Below are positions 31,572 to 40,618 of a stretch of 64,000 bases of DNA, one piece after another. Made by a program: the position numbers and the translations under genes. Positions within the stretch are counted from its first letter, which is position 1, and every line of letters begins with the position of its first letter. Under the pieces are notes generated by a model that saw only the letters and a list, made by a program, of their open reading frames with translations, made no database searches and had not been told where the DNA came from. Source of the DNA: Bifidobacterium pluvialisilvae. Lineage in GTDB: Bacteria > Actinomycetota > Actinomycetes > Actinomycetales > Bifidobacteriaceae. The DNA lies in the NCBI RefSeq assembly GCF_019331695.1, contig NZ_JAHBBI010000002.1, positions 186,001-250,000 on the forward strand, given 5' to 3'.

Positions 31572-34500
31572 ATGACCAAGGCACTGTTGCTCGACTTCTG
31601 GCGCGAGATACGGCATTCGGCGAACAGGTTCTTCTCCATCCTGTGCATCGTCGCGATCGGCGTCGGCTTCTTCGCCGGACTGAAATCCTCCGCGCCCGAC
31701 ATGCGCCACACGATGGACGACTACTTCGACAGCGGCAACGTCGAGGACATCGACGTGCTGTCGTCGCTGGGACTCACCGGCAAGGACATCGACGCCATCC
31801 GGGGCGCGGACGGGGTCGAGGCGGTGCAGCCCGGATACTTCACCGACGCCCTGGCCAAGGAGAACGGCAGCCAGCTGGTGTTCCGCATCCACAGCCTCCC
31901 CGAGGGGACCGACCCCAACAGGGTCACGGTCGTCGCCGGACGCATGCCGCGCACCGCGAACGAGGTCGTCATCGAGGACAGCGCCAACTACGGCAAGTCG
32001 CTGAAGATCGGCGACAGGATCACCTTCGAATCCGGAACCGACAAGAAAATCACGGACGGCACGCTGACCGGTGACACCTTCACCATCGTGGGACGCGCCA
32101 TCACCCCCTACTATCTGACCGTCGAAAAGGGAACGTCCCGCATCTCGGGCAAGTCGCTCAACCTGTTCGCCTACGTGCCAGCCTCCGCGTTCTCCGTCAA
32201 GGACGAGAACGGCAACCCCATGTACACGCAGGCGTCCGTCACCGTCAAGGGAGCCAAGGGCCTCAACGCGTTCGGCAAGGACTACGAGCGTCTCGTGGAC
32301 AAGGCGAAGGACTCCCTGACCAACATCGGATCGGACCGCGCGCGCGAACGCGGCAGCGAACTGCGGTCCACGGCCCTGAAGAAGCTGCAGAAGGCGCAGG
32401 CCGAATACGACAAGCGCAAGAAGGAATACGACAAGCAGATAGCCGACGCCGAAGACAAGCTCAGCGACGCCAACGCGCAGCTCGCCAGCGGCGGTGCGAA
32501 GCTGGACGGCGAGAAGGAGAACTACCAGCTGCGCAAACAGAACGGCGAGCAGCAGATCCAAAGCGGCCAGCAGCAGCTCGACCAGGCGCAGCAGCAGATC
32601 CAGGAAGGCGAGCAGAAGGTCCAGGCCGGCCAGCAGATCTACGACAGCCTCAAACAGCAGTACGACTCCATGAACGAGCAGGTCTCCCAGGCGCTCGCGA
32701 TGATGAAATGGCTGCAGCAGGCCACCGACACGGTCAGCGGCAACCTCAAGGACTTCAACGGCCAGCTTGACAAGGTGCCGCAGAGCCAGCGGGCGCAATA
32801 CCAGTCGATGCTCGACTCGTACCAGACGTTCCTCGACCAGCTCTCCTCCCAGAAGGAATCCCTCGATAAGATGGTCAGCCAGGTGGAGACGCTGCAGCAG
32901 ACCATCTCCGACGCCTTCGACTCCGCGGACACCCAGCTGCAGAACGGCAAGGACCAGCTCGCCGCGGCCAAGCGGCAGTACAACCAGGGCGTGGCCCAGC
33001 TCGAGGCCGCCAAGAGGAAGCTCAACGAGGCGGACGGCGAGGCCAAGCGTCAGTTCGACGCGGCGCAGAGCAAACTCGACAAGGGCAAGAAGGACTACGC
33101 GAAGAACAAGGCCGACTTCGAAAGCAAGAAGCAGGACGGCGCTGCGCGCCTCGACGACGCCAAGGCGAAGCTGATCGGCGCGAAATACGAGATAGACAAC
33201 ATCGACAACCCGCACTGGTACGTGCTGGACCGCAGCACGAACGCCGGATTCCTGAGCTACCGGAACACCGTGGACCGCGTGGACGCGCTCGCGCAGGTGA
33301 TTCCCGTGTTCTTCATCCTCGTGGCCGTGCTGGTGTGCATGACCACCATGGCGCGCATGGTCAACGAGCAGCGCGGCGTCATCGGCACCTACAAGGCGCT
33401 CGGCTACGAGAACAACGCCATCGCGCTCAAATACGTGCTCTACGTGGTCGCCGCAAGCGCCCTGGGCGGCGTCATCGGCGCGGCCGTGGGCTCATGGACC
33501 TTCCCCGAATCCGTGTATAAGGCATGGTCGGCCATGTACCGGCAGCCCCCGTTGGAGCACGGGTTCCATCCCGGCATCATGGCGTCGAGCTTCGCCGTCA
33601 CCGTGATCGCCATGGCGCTGGTCTCCTACCTGACCTGCCGCAAGGAGCTGAACAGCCAGGCGGCGACGCTCATGCGTCCGAAGGCGCCCCGCGTCGGCAA
33701 GCGCATCCTCCTGGAACGCATCCCCGTCATCTGGAAGCATCTCAACTTCTCGCAGAAGGTGACGATGCGCAACCTGTTCCGCTACAAGCGGCGCCTCATC
33801 ATGACCGTCGTCGGCATCATGGGATGCACCGGCCTGCTGGTCGCCGGCCTGGGCATGAACGACACCATCGGTTCGGTGGTGTCCAAACAGTACGACAAGG
33901 TGTTCGCCTACGACATGTCGGTCACCCTCGACCCGACCGCCGACAAGGCGGAGACCGACGCCGTGTACCACACGCTCGATATCGCCGACTCGGTCTCGTC
34001 GTACACGCAGGCCGGCGTCGGCAGCGCCACGATCAGCGAAGGCGGCACCAGCGAGACGCTGGCGCTGTACGCCGCCAACACCCCCGACTCGTTCACCGAC
34101 TACATCCGCCTCGACGACCCATCGAACGGACGGCCCATCGCGCTGGACGACTCCGGCATCGTGCTCACGGAGAAGCTCGCCAGGAACCTCGGAGTCACCG
34201 CGGGCGACACCGTGTCCGTACGCAACGAGGGCGGCATGACCAAGCGCATCCCCGTGACCGGCGTCACCGAGAACTACGTGTTCCACTACGCGTACATGAG
34301 CCAGAAGGCGTATGCGAAATACTTCCTCAAGGACATGGACACGAACACGCTGCTCGTGAAGCTGCACGACAACGTAAGCGCCCGTCAGGAGGATTCGCTG
34401 CAGCGCGTGCTGCAGAGCGTCCCCTCGGTCACGTCGGTGACGTCCTACACCAAGGTCGCCGACGACTTCCGCAACCAGATCAAGGCGATGAACAGCATCG

Positions 34501-34889
34501 TGCTGCTCATCATCGTCTGCGCGGCGCTGCTGGCCTTCGTGGTGCTCTACAACCTCACCAACATCAACGTCTCGGAACGCATACGCGAGATCGCCACCAT
34601 CAAGGTGCTCGGCTTCAAACGGGGCGAGGTGGCCATGTACATCTACCGCGAGAACTTCCTGCTCACGCTCATCGGCGCCGTGTTCGGCCTGCTCATCGGC
34701 AGCGCCCTGCACCGCGTGATCATGCAGGCCATCGAACAGAAGGACATCACGTTCGGATACGTGATATCCCCATGGAGCTACATATGGTCGTTCCTGCTGA
34801 CCGCGCTGTTCTCCATCATCGTGATGCTTGCCATGTATCCGAAGCTCATACGCATCCCGATGGTCGAATCGCTCAAGTCGGTGGAATAG
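31572..34889 (+). CDS. Very large FtsX/MacB-like ABC permease with extracellular coiled coil
   Basis: 1105 residues. One N-terminal helix (about 17-38) is followed by a MacB-type periplasmic-core-like region (about 50-235). Next comes an unusually long Gln/Lys/Asp-rich coiled coil (about 245-550; heptad-like ADAEDKLSDANAQLASGG and many QQLDQAQQQIQ-type repeats). Then three helices of a first FtsX domain (about 575-690), a second extracytoplasmic region (about 750-950), and a second FtsX domain with three helices (about 975-1095) ending PMVESLKSVE. Sequence and position make it the partner of the preceding ATPase. The coiled coil could span the wall or contact the surface protein encoded downstream; this is inference. 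Substrate unknown. Confidence 0.88.
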   Translation: MTKALLLDFWREIRHSANRFFSILCIVAIGVGFFAGLKSSAPDMRHTMDDYFDSGNVEDIDVLSSLGLTGKDIDAIRGADGVEAVQPGYFTDALAKENGSQLVFRIHSLPEGTDPNRVTVVAGRMPRTANEVVIEDSANYGKSLKIGDRITFESGTDKKITDGTLTGDTFTIVGRAITPYYLTVEKGTSRISGKSLNLFAYVPASAFSVKDENGNPMYTQASVTVKGAKGLNAFGKDYERLVDKAKDSLTNIGSDRARERGSELRSTALKKLQKAQAEYDKRKKEYDKQIADAEDKLSDANAQLASGGAKLDGEKENYQLRKQNGEQQIQSGQQQLDQAQQQIQEGEQKVQAGQQIYDSLKQQYDSMNEQVSQALAMMKWLQQATDTVSGNLKDFNGQLDKVPQSQRAQYQSMLDSYQTFLDQLSSQKESLDKMVSQVETLQQTISDAFDSADTQLQNGKDQLAAAKRQYNQGVAQLEAAKRKLNEADGEAKRQFDAAQSKLDKGKKDYAKNKADFESKKQDGAARLDDAKAKLIGAKYEIDNIDNPHWYVLDRSTNAGFLSYRNTVDRVDALAQVIPVFFILVAVLVCMTTMARMVNEQRGVIGTYKALGYENNAIALKYVLYVVAASALGGVIGAAVGSWTFPESVYKAWSAMYRQPPLEHGFHPGIMASSFAVTVIAMALVSYLTCRKELNSQAATLMRPKAPRVGKRILLERIPVIWKHLNFSQKVTMRNLFRYKRRLIMTVVGIMGCTGLLVAGLGMNDTIGSVVSKQYDKVFAYDMSVTLDPTADKAETDAVYHTLDIADSVSSYTQAGVGSATISEGGTSETLALYAANTPDSFTDYIRLDDPSNGRPIALDDSGIVLTEKLARNLGVTAGDTVSVRNEGGMTKRIPVTGVTENYVFHYAYMSQKAYAKYFLKDMDTNTLLVKLHDNVSARQEDSLQRVLQSVPSVTSVTSYTKVADDFRNQIKAMNSIVLLIIVCAALLAFVVLYNLTNINVSERIREIATIKVLGFKRGEVAMYIYRENFLLTLIGAVFGLLIGSALHRVIMQAIEQKDITFGYVISPWSYIWSFLLTALFSIIVMLAMYPKLIRIPMVESLKSVE

Positions 34890-34905
34890 AGGAAGGGGAA
34901 AAACC

Positions 34906-36379
34906 ATGGCAGAGAAATTCAGCATCGACGACGTGGCCAGGAAGGTTGGGGACAAGGTCTGCTATCCGCTGACCCAATCCCAGAAGCTGATGTTCTACAA
35001 CCTCAAGTTCAGCTTCCGCAAGCAGATCGTCAATATCTGCAGCCTCGTCGACCTGTACGAGAGGCTCGACGAGGGTCGGCTCATGCAGGCCGTATACCTG
35101 GCGATGATGCGCATCCCCTCCAACTCCGTGCGCGTCCACATCGTCGACAAGCAGCCGATGCAGTACTTCGCCACTGACGTGCCGCACGACATCGAACTCG
35201 TCGACATGAGTGACAGGACGCAGAAGCAGGTGGAGGCCGCATGCAACGAGATCGGCTCCAAGCCGTTCCCCAACGGCGGCAACGACGTGCAGCTGTACCG
35301 CGTGCGCATCATCCGGCGCGCGCACGGACTGCACAGCCTGTACTTCTGCGTAAGCCACGTCGTATTCGACGCCTACTCCCTCATGACCTGCCTCACCTAC
35401 ATATTCGCCGTCTACCGCGCCCTCGAACAGGGCACGCCCCTCCCCGAGGAGCCGCACTCGCCGCTGCCCGCCTACGAGGACGACTTCGCCATGCGGCGCT
35501 CCGACCGGTACCGCCGCCAGCAGCAGTGGTGGAAGGACCACTACACCACCGAACCGCAGTTCACGTCCATCAACGGCCGGGGAGGCAAAGGAGTTCATCA
35601 AGGACAAGCGCTTCGGCGTCACCCTGCGCCTGTGGCAGACCAAGGGCGGCATGACCGACTACCGGATAGACACCGCCACGGTGCAGGCCATGCAACGGTT
35701 CTGCGAGTCGCGGCACATGCCGATGCAGATACCGTACTTCATGGCGCTGCGCACCTATCTGGGCATGGTGAGCGGCACCGACGACGTGATGTTCATGAAC
35801 GCCGTGGCACGCCGCGCCACCCTCAACCAGAAGCGCGCCGGCGGCACCATGGTCAACGCCGTCCCCCTGCACACCGTCATCCCCACGGAGACGACCCTTG
35901 ATGACGCCTGCGACATCCTCTTCCGCGAACAGATGGACGCCTACCGTCGCGCCAACGTGGCGACCGCCGAAATCCTCGACGACGCACTGCGCGCCAAATT
36001 CCATCTCAAGCCCTGCCGCGGATACGTCAGCGTGAGCACCACGTTCCAGCCGTACTTCGCCGACGGCGGCGACCTGCCTCGGTTCCGGTTCCGGCGCCTG
36101 CCCAACGGGGCCAACACCATGCCGCTGTACGTGAGCATCATGCCGCTCGACCAAAGCGGCGACCTGTGGGTGAACTACGAATACATCGTCGGCTACGTGG
36201 ACCCGGTGAACATCCGCAAGTTCCACCGGTTCCTGCTGGCGTTCCTCGCCGAAATCGACCATGACCCCGACCGCACCATCGGCGAGCTGCGCGACGCGGC
36301 GCGCGCGGGCGCCGCCGGCATGCGCATCGAGACCCCCGACGACATGCCCGACCCGGCGACGGAGACGGACGCATCATGA
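34906..36379 (+). pseudogene. NRPS condensation-domain-like acyltransferase, split by a +1 frameshift
   Basis: The frame beginning ATG 34906 (after GGAAGGGG) encodes a CAT-like fold start with PLTQSQKLMFYNL and the condensation active-site equivalent SHVVFDAYS (H151, D155; canonical HHxxxDG). It runs off frame near 35580. The other frame picks up at EFIKDKRFGVTLRLW and continues to 36379 with PYFMALRTYLG, VNAVPLHTVIP and NYEYIVGYVD, matching the C-terminal half of condensation domains. Deleting one G from GGGG at 35579-35582 gives a single 490-residue protein of normal C-domain length (1473 nt, divisible by 3). It may be a sequencing error, a recent inactivation or a slippage switch. The stop overlaps the PPTase start by ATGA. 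Confidence 0.8.
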
Positions 36380-37017
36380 ACGTCGTCGTCCAGCAGGTGC
36401 AGTGCCGCGCGGGGGAGAACACCCGCGAATACGAGCGGATGCTGTCCGCCCGCGCGCACCGCATCGCCGAACGCCTGGCACGCCGCCTGTGCGGGGCATG
36501 GACGATAATCCGCCACGAGGCCTCGGGGCGTCCGGTCGTCGTCGATGCGCACACACGCCGGACGATGCCCGGATGGTCGGTGAGCATATCCCACACCGAA
36601 GGCCTGGTCGCCTGTGCCATGAGCGCGGCCCCCATCGGCATCGACGTCGAAGGGGTCCGGTTCCCGACGGCGGGCGTGCTCCGGCATTGCTTCTCCGCCG
36701 ACGAACGGGCGAGCATCCGCGCATCAGACACCCGGCGGGCCAGCGAGTACGCATCCGGACTGTGGACGCTCAAGGAGGCGTACGGCAAACTCATCGGACT
36801 CGGCCTGCGCGACCTCGCCCTCATACGCGCCTGCAACCCGGCGTTCTGCCGGGACCGCGGACTCGAAGTATGCCAGATGACGCTCCGAAGCCACGGACGA
36901 CGATACCGATGCTCCATCGTCCACGGCACCGCCGCATCCCGTCACGCACAACACGCAACAACGGCGCATAGCACCTATCAATCATCGGAAGACACTACAG
37001 AAGGAGAGCAACAATGA
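36376..37017 (+). CDS. 4'-phosphopantetheinyl transferase (Sfp-like)
   Basis: 213 residues. It transfers phosphopantetheine from CoA to a carrier-protein serine. Seen: SVSISHTEGLVACAMS (substrate-binding strand with the conserved SHT/SHS) at about 68-83; GIDVEGV with the Mg-binding Asp and Glu at 88-94; FSADERASI; and LWTLKEAYGKLIGLGL, the WxxKEAxxK signature, at about 129-144. It starts inside the stop of the condensation gene (ATGA) and its own stop overlaps the next start (ATGA), so translation is coupled on both sides. The natural target is the carrier protein at 30317. The C-terminal 40 residues are polar and look disordered. Confidence 0.92.
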   Translation: MNVVVQQVQCRAGENTREYERMLSARAHRIAERLARRLCGAWTIIRHEASGRPVVVDAHTRRTMPGWSVSISHTEGLVACAMSAAPIGIDVEGVRFPTAGVLRHCFSADERASIRASDTRRASEYASGLWTLKEAYGKLIGLGLRDLALIRACNPAFCRDRGLEVCQMTLRSHGRRYRCSIVHGTAASRHAQHATTAHSTYQSSEDTTEGEQQ

Positions 37018-38183
37018 ACAAGTGGAGCAGGATAGTCATCGGATCGGTGGCGGCGTTCGCCATGCTCGTGCCGAACGGCGCGGCGCTCGCCGACACGACG
37101 GACGGCAACGAACAGCCCGCCGACAACGCCGGATCCTCATGGTTCCTCGACCTGTCGCAGTGGTTCGGCGGATTCTCCGATTCCACCAACCAGCAGAAGG
37201 CCGACGGCAACGGCGACGCCGCGAAAGACGGCGCCGCGAAGGACGAAGCGGCCAAGAACGACTCCGCCAAGGACGATGCCGCCGACGAAAGCGGCAAGTC
37301 GGCGTCGACCACGAACACCCAGACCTACGGAAGCACCGACGGCGCCGCGTCATCCGTCACCGGACCAGCCAGCAGCCAGGAACGCGCGATGCTCAACCAG
37401 GAGATCGCCAACGCCGAGAAAGTCGACCTGAGCAAATACAAGGACGACGGCCAGAAGACGTTCTTCCAGCAGAGCCTCGAGAACGCGAAGCGGACCGCCG
37501 AGGACAAGAATGCCACATCAGTGGCCGTGATCACCGCATACTACGTGCTCAAGCAGGCGTCCACCGGCCTCACCCCGAAGGACGACAGCTCGCAGGGCAC
37601 CGATCCCGGCACCAAGCCCAGCGACCCGAACACCAAGGAATTCGCCTACACGTTCATCGTCAACGACCCGAAGGACGGCCACCGGCTTTCCAGCGAGACC
37701 CGTGAATTCGAGGAAGGGCAGCAGGTCAACGTGCCGGTCCACACCAAGCTGGCGGCGCCCCTCGGCTACAACATTACCGGCTGGACCGACGCCGCGGGCA
37801 AGACCTACGACGCCGACCTGACCGGTCTGAAGGCCACCGCCGACACCACACTCACCGCGACGCTCAAGAAGGACGGCCTCAACATCGACATCCACGACAT
37901 CAACCCGCAGTGGAACGGCGGCCTGAACTTCCCCGGCTTCGGCACGAACGGGCAGAAGACCCCGTCCAAGCTGAACGCCAACAAGACGGCCACCCCGGCC
38001 AGCACCGGCACCGGCCAGCAGACCAAGTCCGACAAGAACGGCGGGCAGCAGCTCGCCACCACCGGCGCGGCCATCTCGGCGATCGTCGTGGCGGCGGTAG
38101 TGCTCGCCATCGCGGCAATCGCCCTGATCCTGCACCGCCGCAAGGCCATCGCCGACGACATCGCCGCCGGCGACGAACGATGA
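37014..38183 (+). CDS. Secreted, sortase-anchored surface protein of the thiotemplate cluster
   Basis: 389 residues. Signal peptide 1 to about 26 (ends AALA), then a Trp/Gly segment WFLDLSQWFGGFS, a Lys/Asp/Ala-rich disordered region, and a small helical segment (about 120-190). A beta domain (about 205-290) with GYNITGWTDAAGKTYD resembles Listeria-Bacteroides (Flg_new) repeats. LATTG at about 347-351 is followed by a hydrophobic helix and HRRKA, a sorting signal. A surface protein translationally coupled (ATGA) to a PPTase is odd. It may be a receptor, carrier or substrate for the product of the cluster. AGAAGGAGAG precedes the start. I recognise no specific family. Confidence 0.82.
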   Translation: MNKWSRIVIGSVAAFAMLVPNGAALADTTDGNEQPADNAGSSWFLDLSQWFGGFSDSTNQQKADGNGDAAKDGAAKDEAAKNDSAKDDAADESGKSASTTNTQTYGSTDGAASSVTGPASSQERAMLNQEIANAEKVDLSKYKDDGQKTFFQQSLENAKRTAEDKNATSVAVITAYYVLKQASTGLTPKDDSSQGTDPGTKPSDPNTKEFAYTFIVNDPKDGHRLSSETREFEEGQQVNVPVHTKLAAPLGYNITGWTDAAGKTYDADLTGLKATADTTLTATLKKDGLNIDIHDINPQWNGGLNFPGFGTNGQKTPSKLNANKTATPASTGTGQQTKSDKNGGQQLATTGAAISAIVVAAVVLAIAAIALILHRRKAIADDIAAGDER

Positions 38184-38220
38184 CGGCGCACACCGAACAC
38201 GACATCGCAAGGAGCATGAC

Positions 38221-39045
38221 ATGAAGAAGCCATTCGAGGGAAGGTTCGACGGCAAGGTGATGATCATCACCGGCGCCGCCCTGGGCATCGGCGAGGCCAC
38301 CGCCCTGCGCGCCGCGCAGGAGGGGGCGAGCCTCGTGCTCGTCGACAAGCTCGAGGAGGAGGGGCAGGACATCCTGCGCCGAGTCCGCGACCTCGGGGCA
38401 CAGGCCGTGTTCCTGCACGGCGACGTCTCCGAGGAGGAGACCTGCAAGGCGATGGTGGAACTGGCCGTGAAGACGTTCGGCCGGCTCGACATCGCCATCA
38501 ACAACGCAGGCATCATGGGACAGCCGGGCAGAATCGTCGACGTCACCAAGGAGCAGCTCGACCACACCATGGCCAACAACTTCTACTCGGTGTTCTTCAG
38601 CTGCAAGTACGAGGTCATCGAGTTCCTCAAGGAGGAGCACGGCGGATCCATCGTCAACGTCGCCTCGATCGCCGGTCTGACCGGCCTGCCCGGCAACCTG
38701 CCGTACAGCGCATCGAAGCACGCGGTCAACGGCCTGACGAAGAACGTGGCCATCGACTACGCGCGCAAGGGCATCAGGGTCAACTCCGTCAATCCCGCCG
38801 GCACGACGACGCCCCTGACGAAGGCCGCGTACGAATACGTCAAACGCCACTACGAGCAGGCCATCGCCGCCGGCATGGACCCGAAGGAGGCGAAGTCCAT
38901 GGCCGGTCTCAAGACGCGTTCCCTGCTCGAGCGCGAGGCGCAGCCGGACGAGCAGGCGTCGGCGATTCTGTTCCTCGCCTCCGACGACGCTTCGTTCTTC
39001 ACCGCGGCGACCATAGCGCCGGACGGAGGGTGGACGTCGTTCTGA
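38221..39045 (+). CDS. Short-chain dehydrogenase/reductase
   Basis: A 274-residue classical SDR: TGAALGIG (residues 18-25) binds NAD(P), NNAG lies near 92, the catalytic Ser is in VNVASIAGLTG, YSASK (Y162, K166) is the active-site pair, and the C-terminal LFLASDDASFFTAATIAPDGG is typical. It follows the surface-protein gene by 37 bp in the same direction with AAGGAGCATGAC before the ATG, so it is probably the last gene of the cluster. It could reduce a carrier-bound or released product, but many SDRs are generic sugar or alcohol dehydrogenases, so the substrate is open. Confidence 0.88.
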   Translation: MKKPFEGRFDGKVMIITGAALGIGEATALRAAQEGASLVLVDKLEEEGQDILRRVRDLGAQAVFLHGDVSEEETCKAMVELAVKTFGRLDIAINNAGIMGQPGRIVDVTKEQLDHTMANNFYSVFFSCKYEVIEFLKEEHGGSIVNVASIAGLTGLPGNLPYSASKHAVNGLTKNVAIDYARKGIRVNSVNPAGTTTPLTKAAYEYVKRHYEQAIAAGMDPKEAKSMAGLKTRSLLEREAQPDEQASAILFLASDDASFFTAATIAPDGGWTSF

Positions 39046-39052
39046 CGTCCAC
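39030..39052 (+). terminator. Hairpin overlapping the SDR stop codon
   Basis: GTGGACGTC (39030-39038) pairs with GACGTCCAC (39044-39052) around GTTCT. A CGCGG/CCGCG stem follows. It probably marks the end of the cluster transcript, though no clear T-run follows. Confidence 0.55.
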
Positions 39053-39259
39053 GCATCCGCGGCGAGTCCGCGGCCGGCATCGTCCGGCACCGGCGGGCCT
39101 TCGTCTTCCCGTGCCGATTCCACGGCGCGAAAGGGGCGGGGCCCGTCGGCATGCCGGCATCCATCTCCGATGACGGACGGTGACTTCGACCGTGATTTCG
39201 CCTACAATGTGCACTACAACACCGTCGCAACGGCGGCGGTCGACGACGGGGGAATCATC

Positions 39260-40207
39260 ATGGCCGACCTATCACGCAAGGCATTGGTCATCGGCGTATC
39301 GTCACGCGCATTGTTCGACCTCGAGGAGGCCAACGGCATCTATGACCGCGACGGCGTCGGACCATACGAGCAGTACCAGCAGGACCACGTCGACGAGCCG
39401 CTCGAACCCGGCACCGCGTTCCCGTTCGTCTCCCGGCTCCTAAAATTCAATGATTTGTTCGACGACCCCGACGAAGGCGTCGAAGTCGTCGTATTATCGC
39501 GCAACAGCCCACGTACCGGCCTGCGCATCATGAACAGCATCCGTCACTACGACCTCGCCATCACGCGGGCCGTGTTCCGCGGAGGCATGTCCACCTTCCC
39601 CCTGATGCGCGAATTCAACATGGCGTTGTTCCTCTCGGCCAACGCGGACGAGGTCAAGAACGCCGTGGGCAAGGGGCTGCCAGCCGGACTCGTGTTGCCG
39701 TTCAACGGGCAGCATATAGCCGACGACGGCGAGCTGCGCGTGGCCTTCGACTTCGACGGCGTGCTTGCCGGCGACTCCTCCGAACGGCTGTTCCGCCGCG
39801 TGCAGGCCACGGATCCCGAACATGCGACCAAACGGTACGGCGAACACGAGATGATGAACGCCGACCGGCCGCTCGAAAACGGCCCGCTCGAACAGCTGCT
39901 CAAGGGGCTGAACCGGCTGCAGAGCGCCGCGCGCGCCAGCACGGCCGAGCACAAGCCGTCGTTGCGCGTCTATCTCATGACGGCCAGAAGCGCCCCCGCG
40001 CACGAACGCGCCATCCGCACACTGGAGGAGAAGGGTCTGGCCGTCGACGAGGCGTTCTTCCTCGGCGGACTCAACAAGACCCCGTTCCTCAACGAGGTCC
40101 AGCCGCACATCTTCTTCGACGACCAGCTCAGCAACCTTGAGAATCCGGCGTTGCAGATCCCCGCCGTGCACATCCCCTTCGGCATCCGCAACGACGACGC
40201 TCAATGA
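39260..40207 (+). CDS. Cytosolic 5'-nucleotidase (5_nucleotid family, NT5C1-like)
   Basis: 315 residues. It resembles the family of vertebrate cytosolic 5'-nucleotidase 1, which is found in scattered bacteria and dephosphorylates nucleoside monophosphates. Seen: ALVIGVSSRALFDLEEAN at the N-terminus; FPFVSRLLKFNDLF; VVVLSRNSPRTGLRIMNSI; and a HAD-like VAFDFDGVLAGDSSERLF near 162-180, followed by VYLMTARSAP and HIFFDDQLSNL as the later acidic motifs. ATG 39260 was chosen because GGGGGA precedes it; the frame opens 90 nt earlier without a site. It stands alone, convergent with the fadD-like gene. Confidence 0.85.
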   Translation: MADLSRKALVIGVSSRALFDLEEANGIYDRDGVGPYEQYQQDHVDEPLEPGTAFPFVSRLLKFNDLFDDPDEGVEVVVLSRNSPRTGLRIMNSIRHYDLAITRAVFRGGMSTFPLMREFNMALFLSANADEVKNAVGKGLPAGLVLPFNGQHIADDGELRVAFDFDGVLAGDSSERLFRRVQATDPEHATKRYGEHEMMNADRPLENGPLEQLLKGLNRLQSAARASTAEHKPSLRVYLMTARSAPAHERAIRTLEEKGLAVDEAFFLGGLNKTPFLNEVQPHIFFDDQLSNLENPALQIPAVHIPFGIRNDDAQ

Positions 40208-40235
40208 GGGACTGACCGTAAACCGGCCTTTCACG

Positions 40236-40498
40236 GGTTTGTGGGTCTATAGGTTCGTGGGGAAGGCAAAGTGGGTCTATCAGAACGTAAAAATGGTGAA
40301 GTGGGTCTATCGGTTCGTGAGGAAGGGATTTTCGGCGTCCTCACGTATGGTCTAGACCCACAAACCGATAAATGAACGGTTAGACCCACGGTTATTGAAT
40401 AGTGTGGACCCACAAATCCGATTACGGATGGAATAGACCCACGATTATCGAACGGTTAGACCCACAAACCCTTATCAGTGAACGATTCGACCCACAAA
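40236..40498. repeat. GTGGGTC/GACCCAC array with core (locus 2)
   Basis: Forward GTGGGTCTAT units start at 40241, 40271 and 40301, exactly 30 bp apart. The core GATTTTCGGCGTCCTCACGT lies at 40328-40347. Inverted GACCCAC units start at 40356, 40384, 40408, 40437, 40460 and 40490. It lies after the 5'-nucleotidase gene, and the gap 40208-40618 contains no gene. Confidence 0.88.
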
Positions 40499-40510
40499 TC
40501 CAACACAAGC

Positions 40511-40613
40511 GGGGTTGTCGTGATGCGTGTGGCTTCAAGGCGTGGAGGGCGAAGGCGTACAACGGTACGTCGAGCCCTCCACAACGCCGAAGACACTCCA
40601 TCATGACAACCCC
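40511..40613. repeat. GTACGTCGAG palindromic repeat (fourth copy), possible bidirectional terminator
   Basis: GGGGTTGTC...GACAACCCC closes a long stem whose tip is GTGGAGGGCGAAGGCGTAC/GTACGTCGAGCCCTCCAC. It lies 6 bp from the fadD-like stop codon and between convergent genes. Confidence 0.8.
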
Positions 40614-40618
40614 AACGG

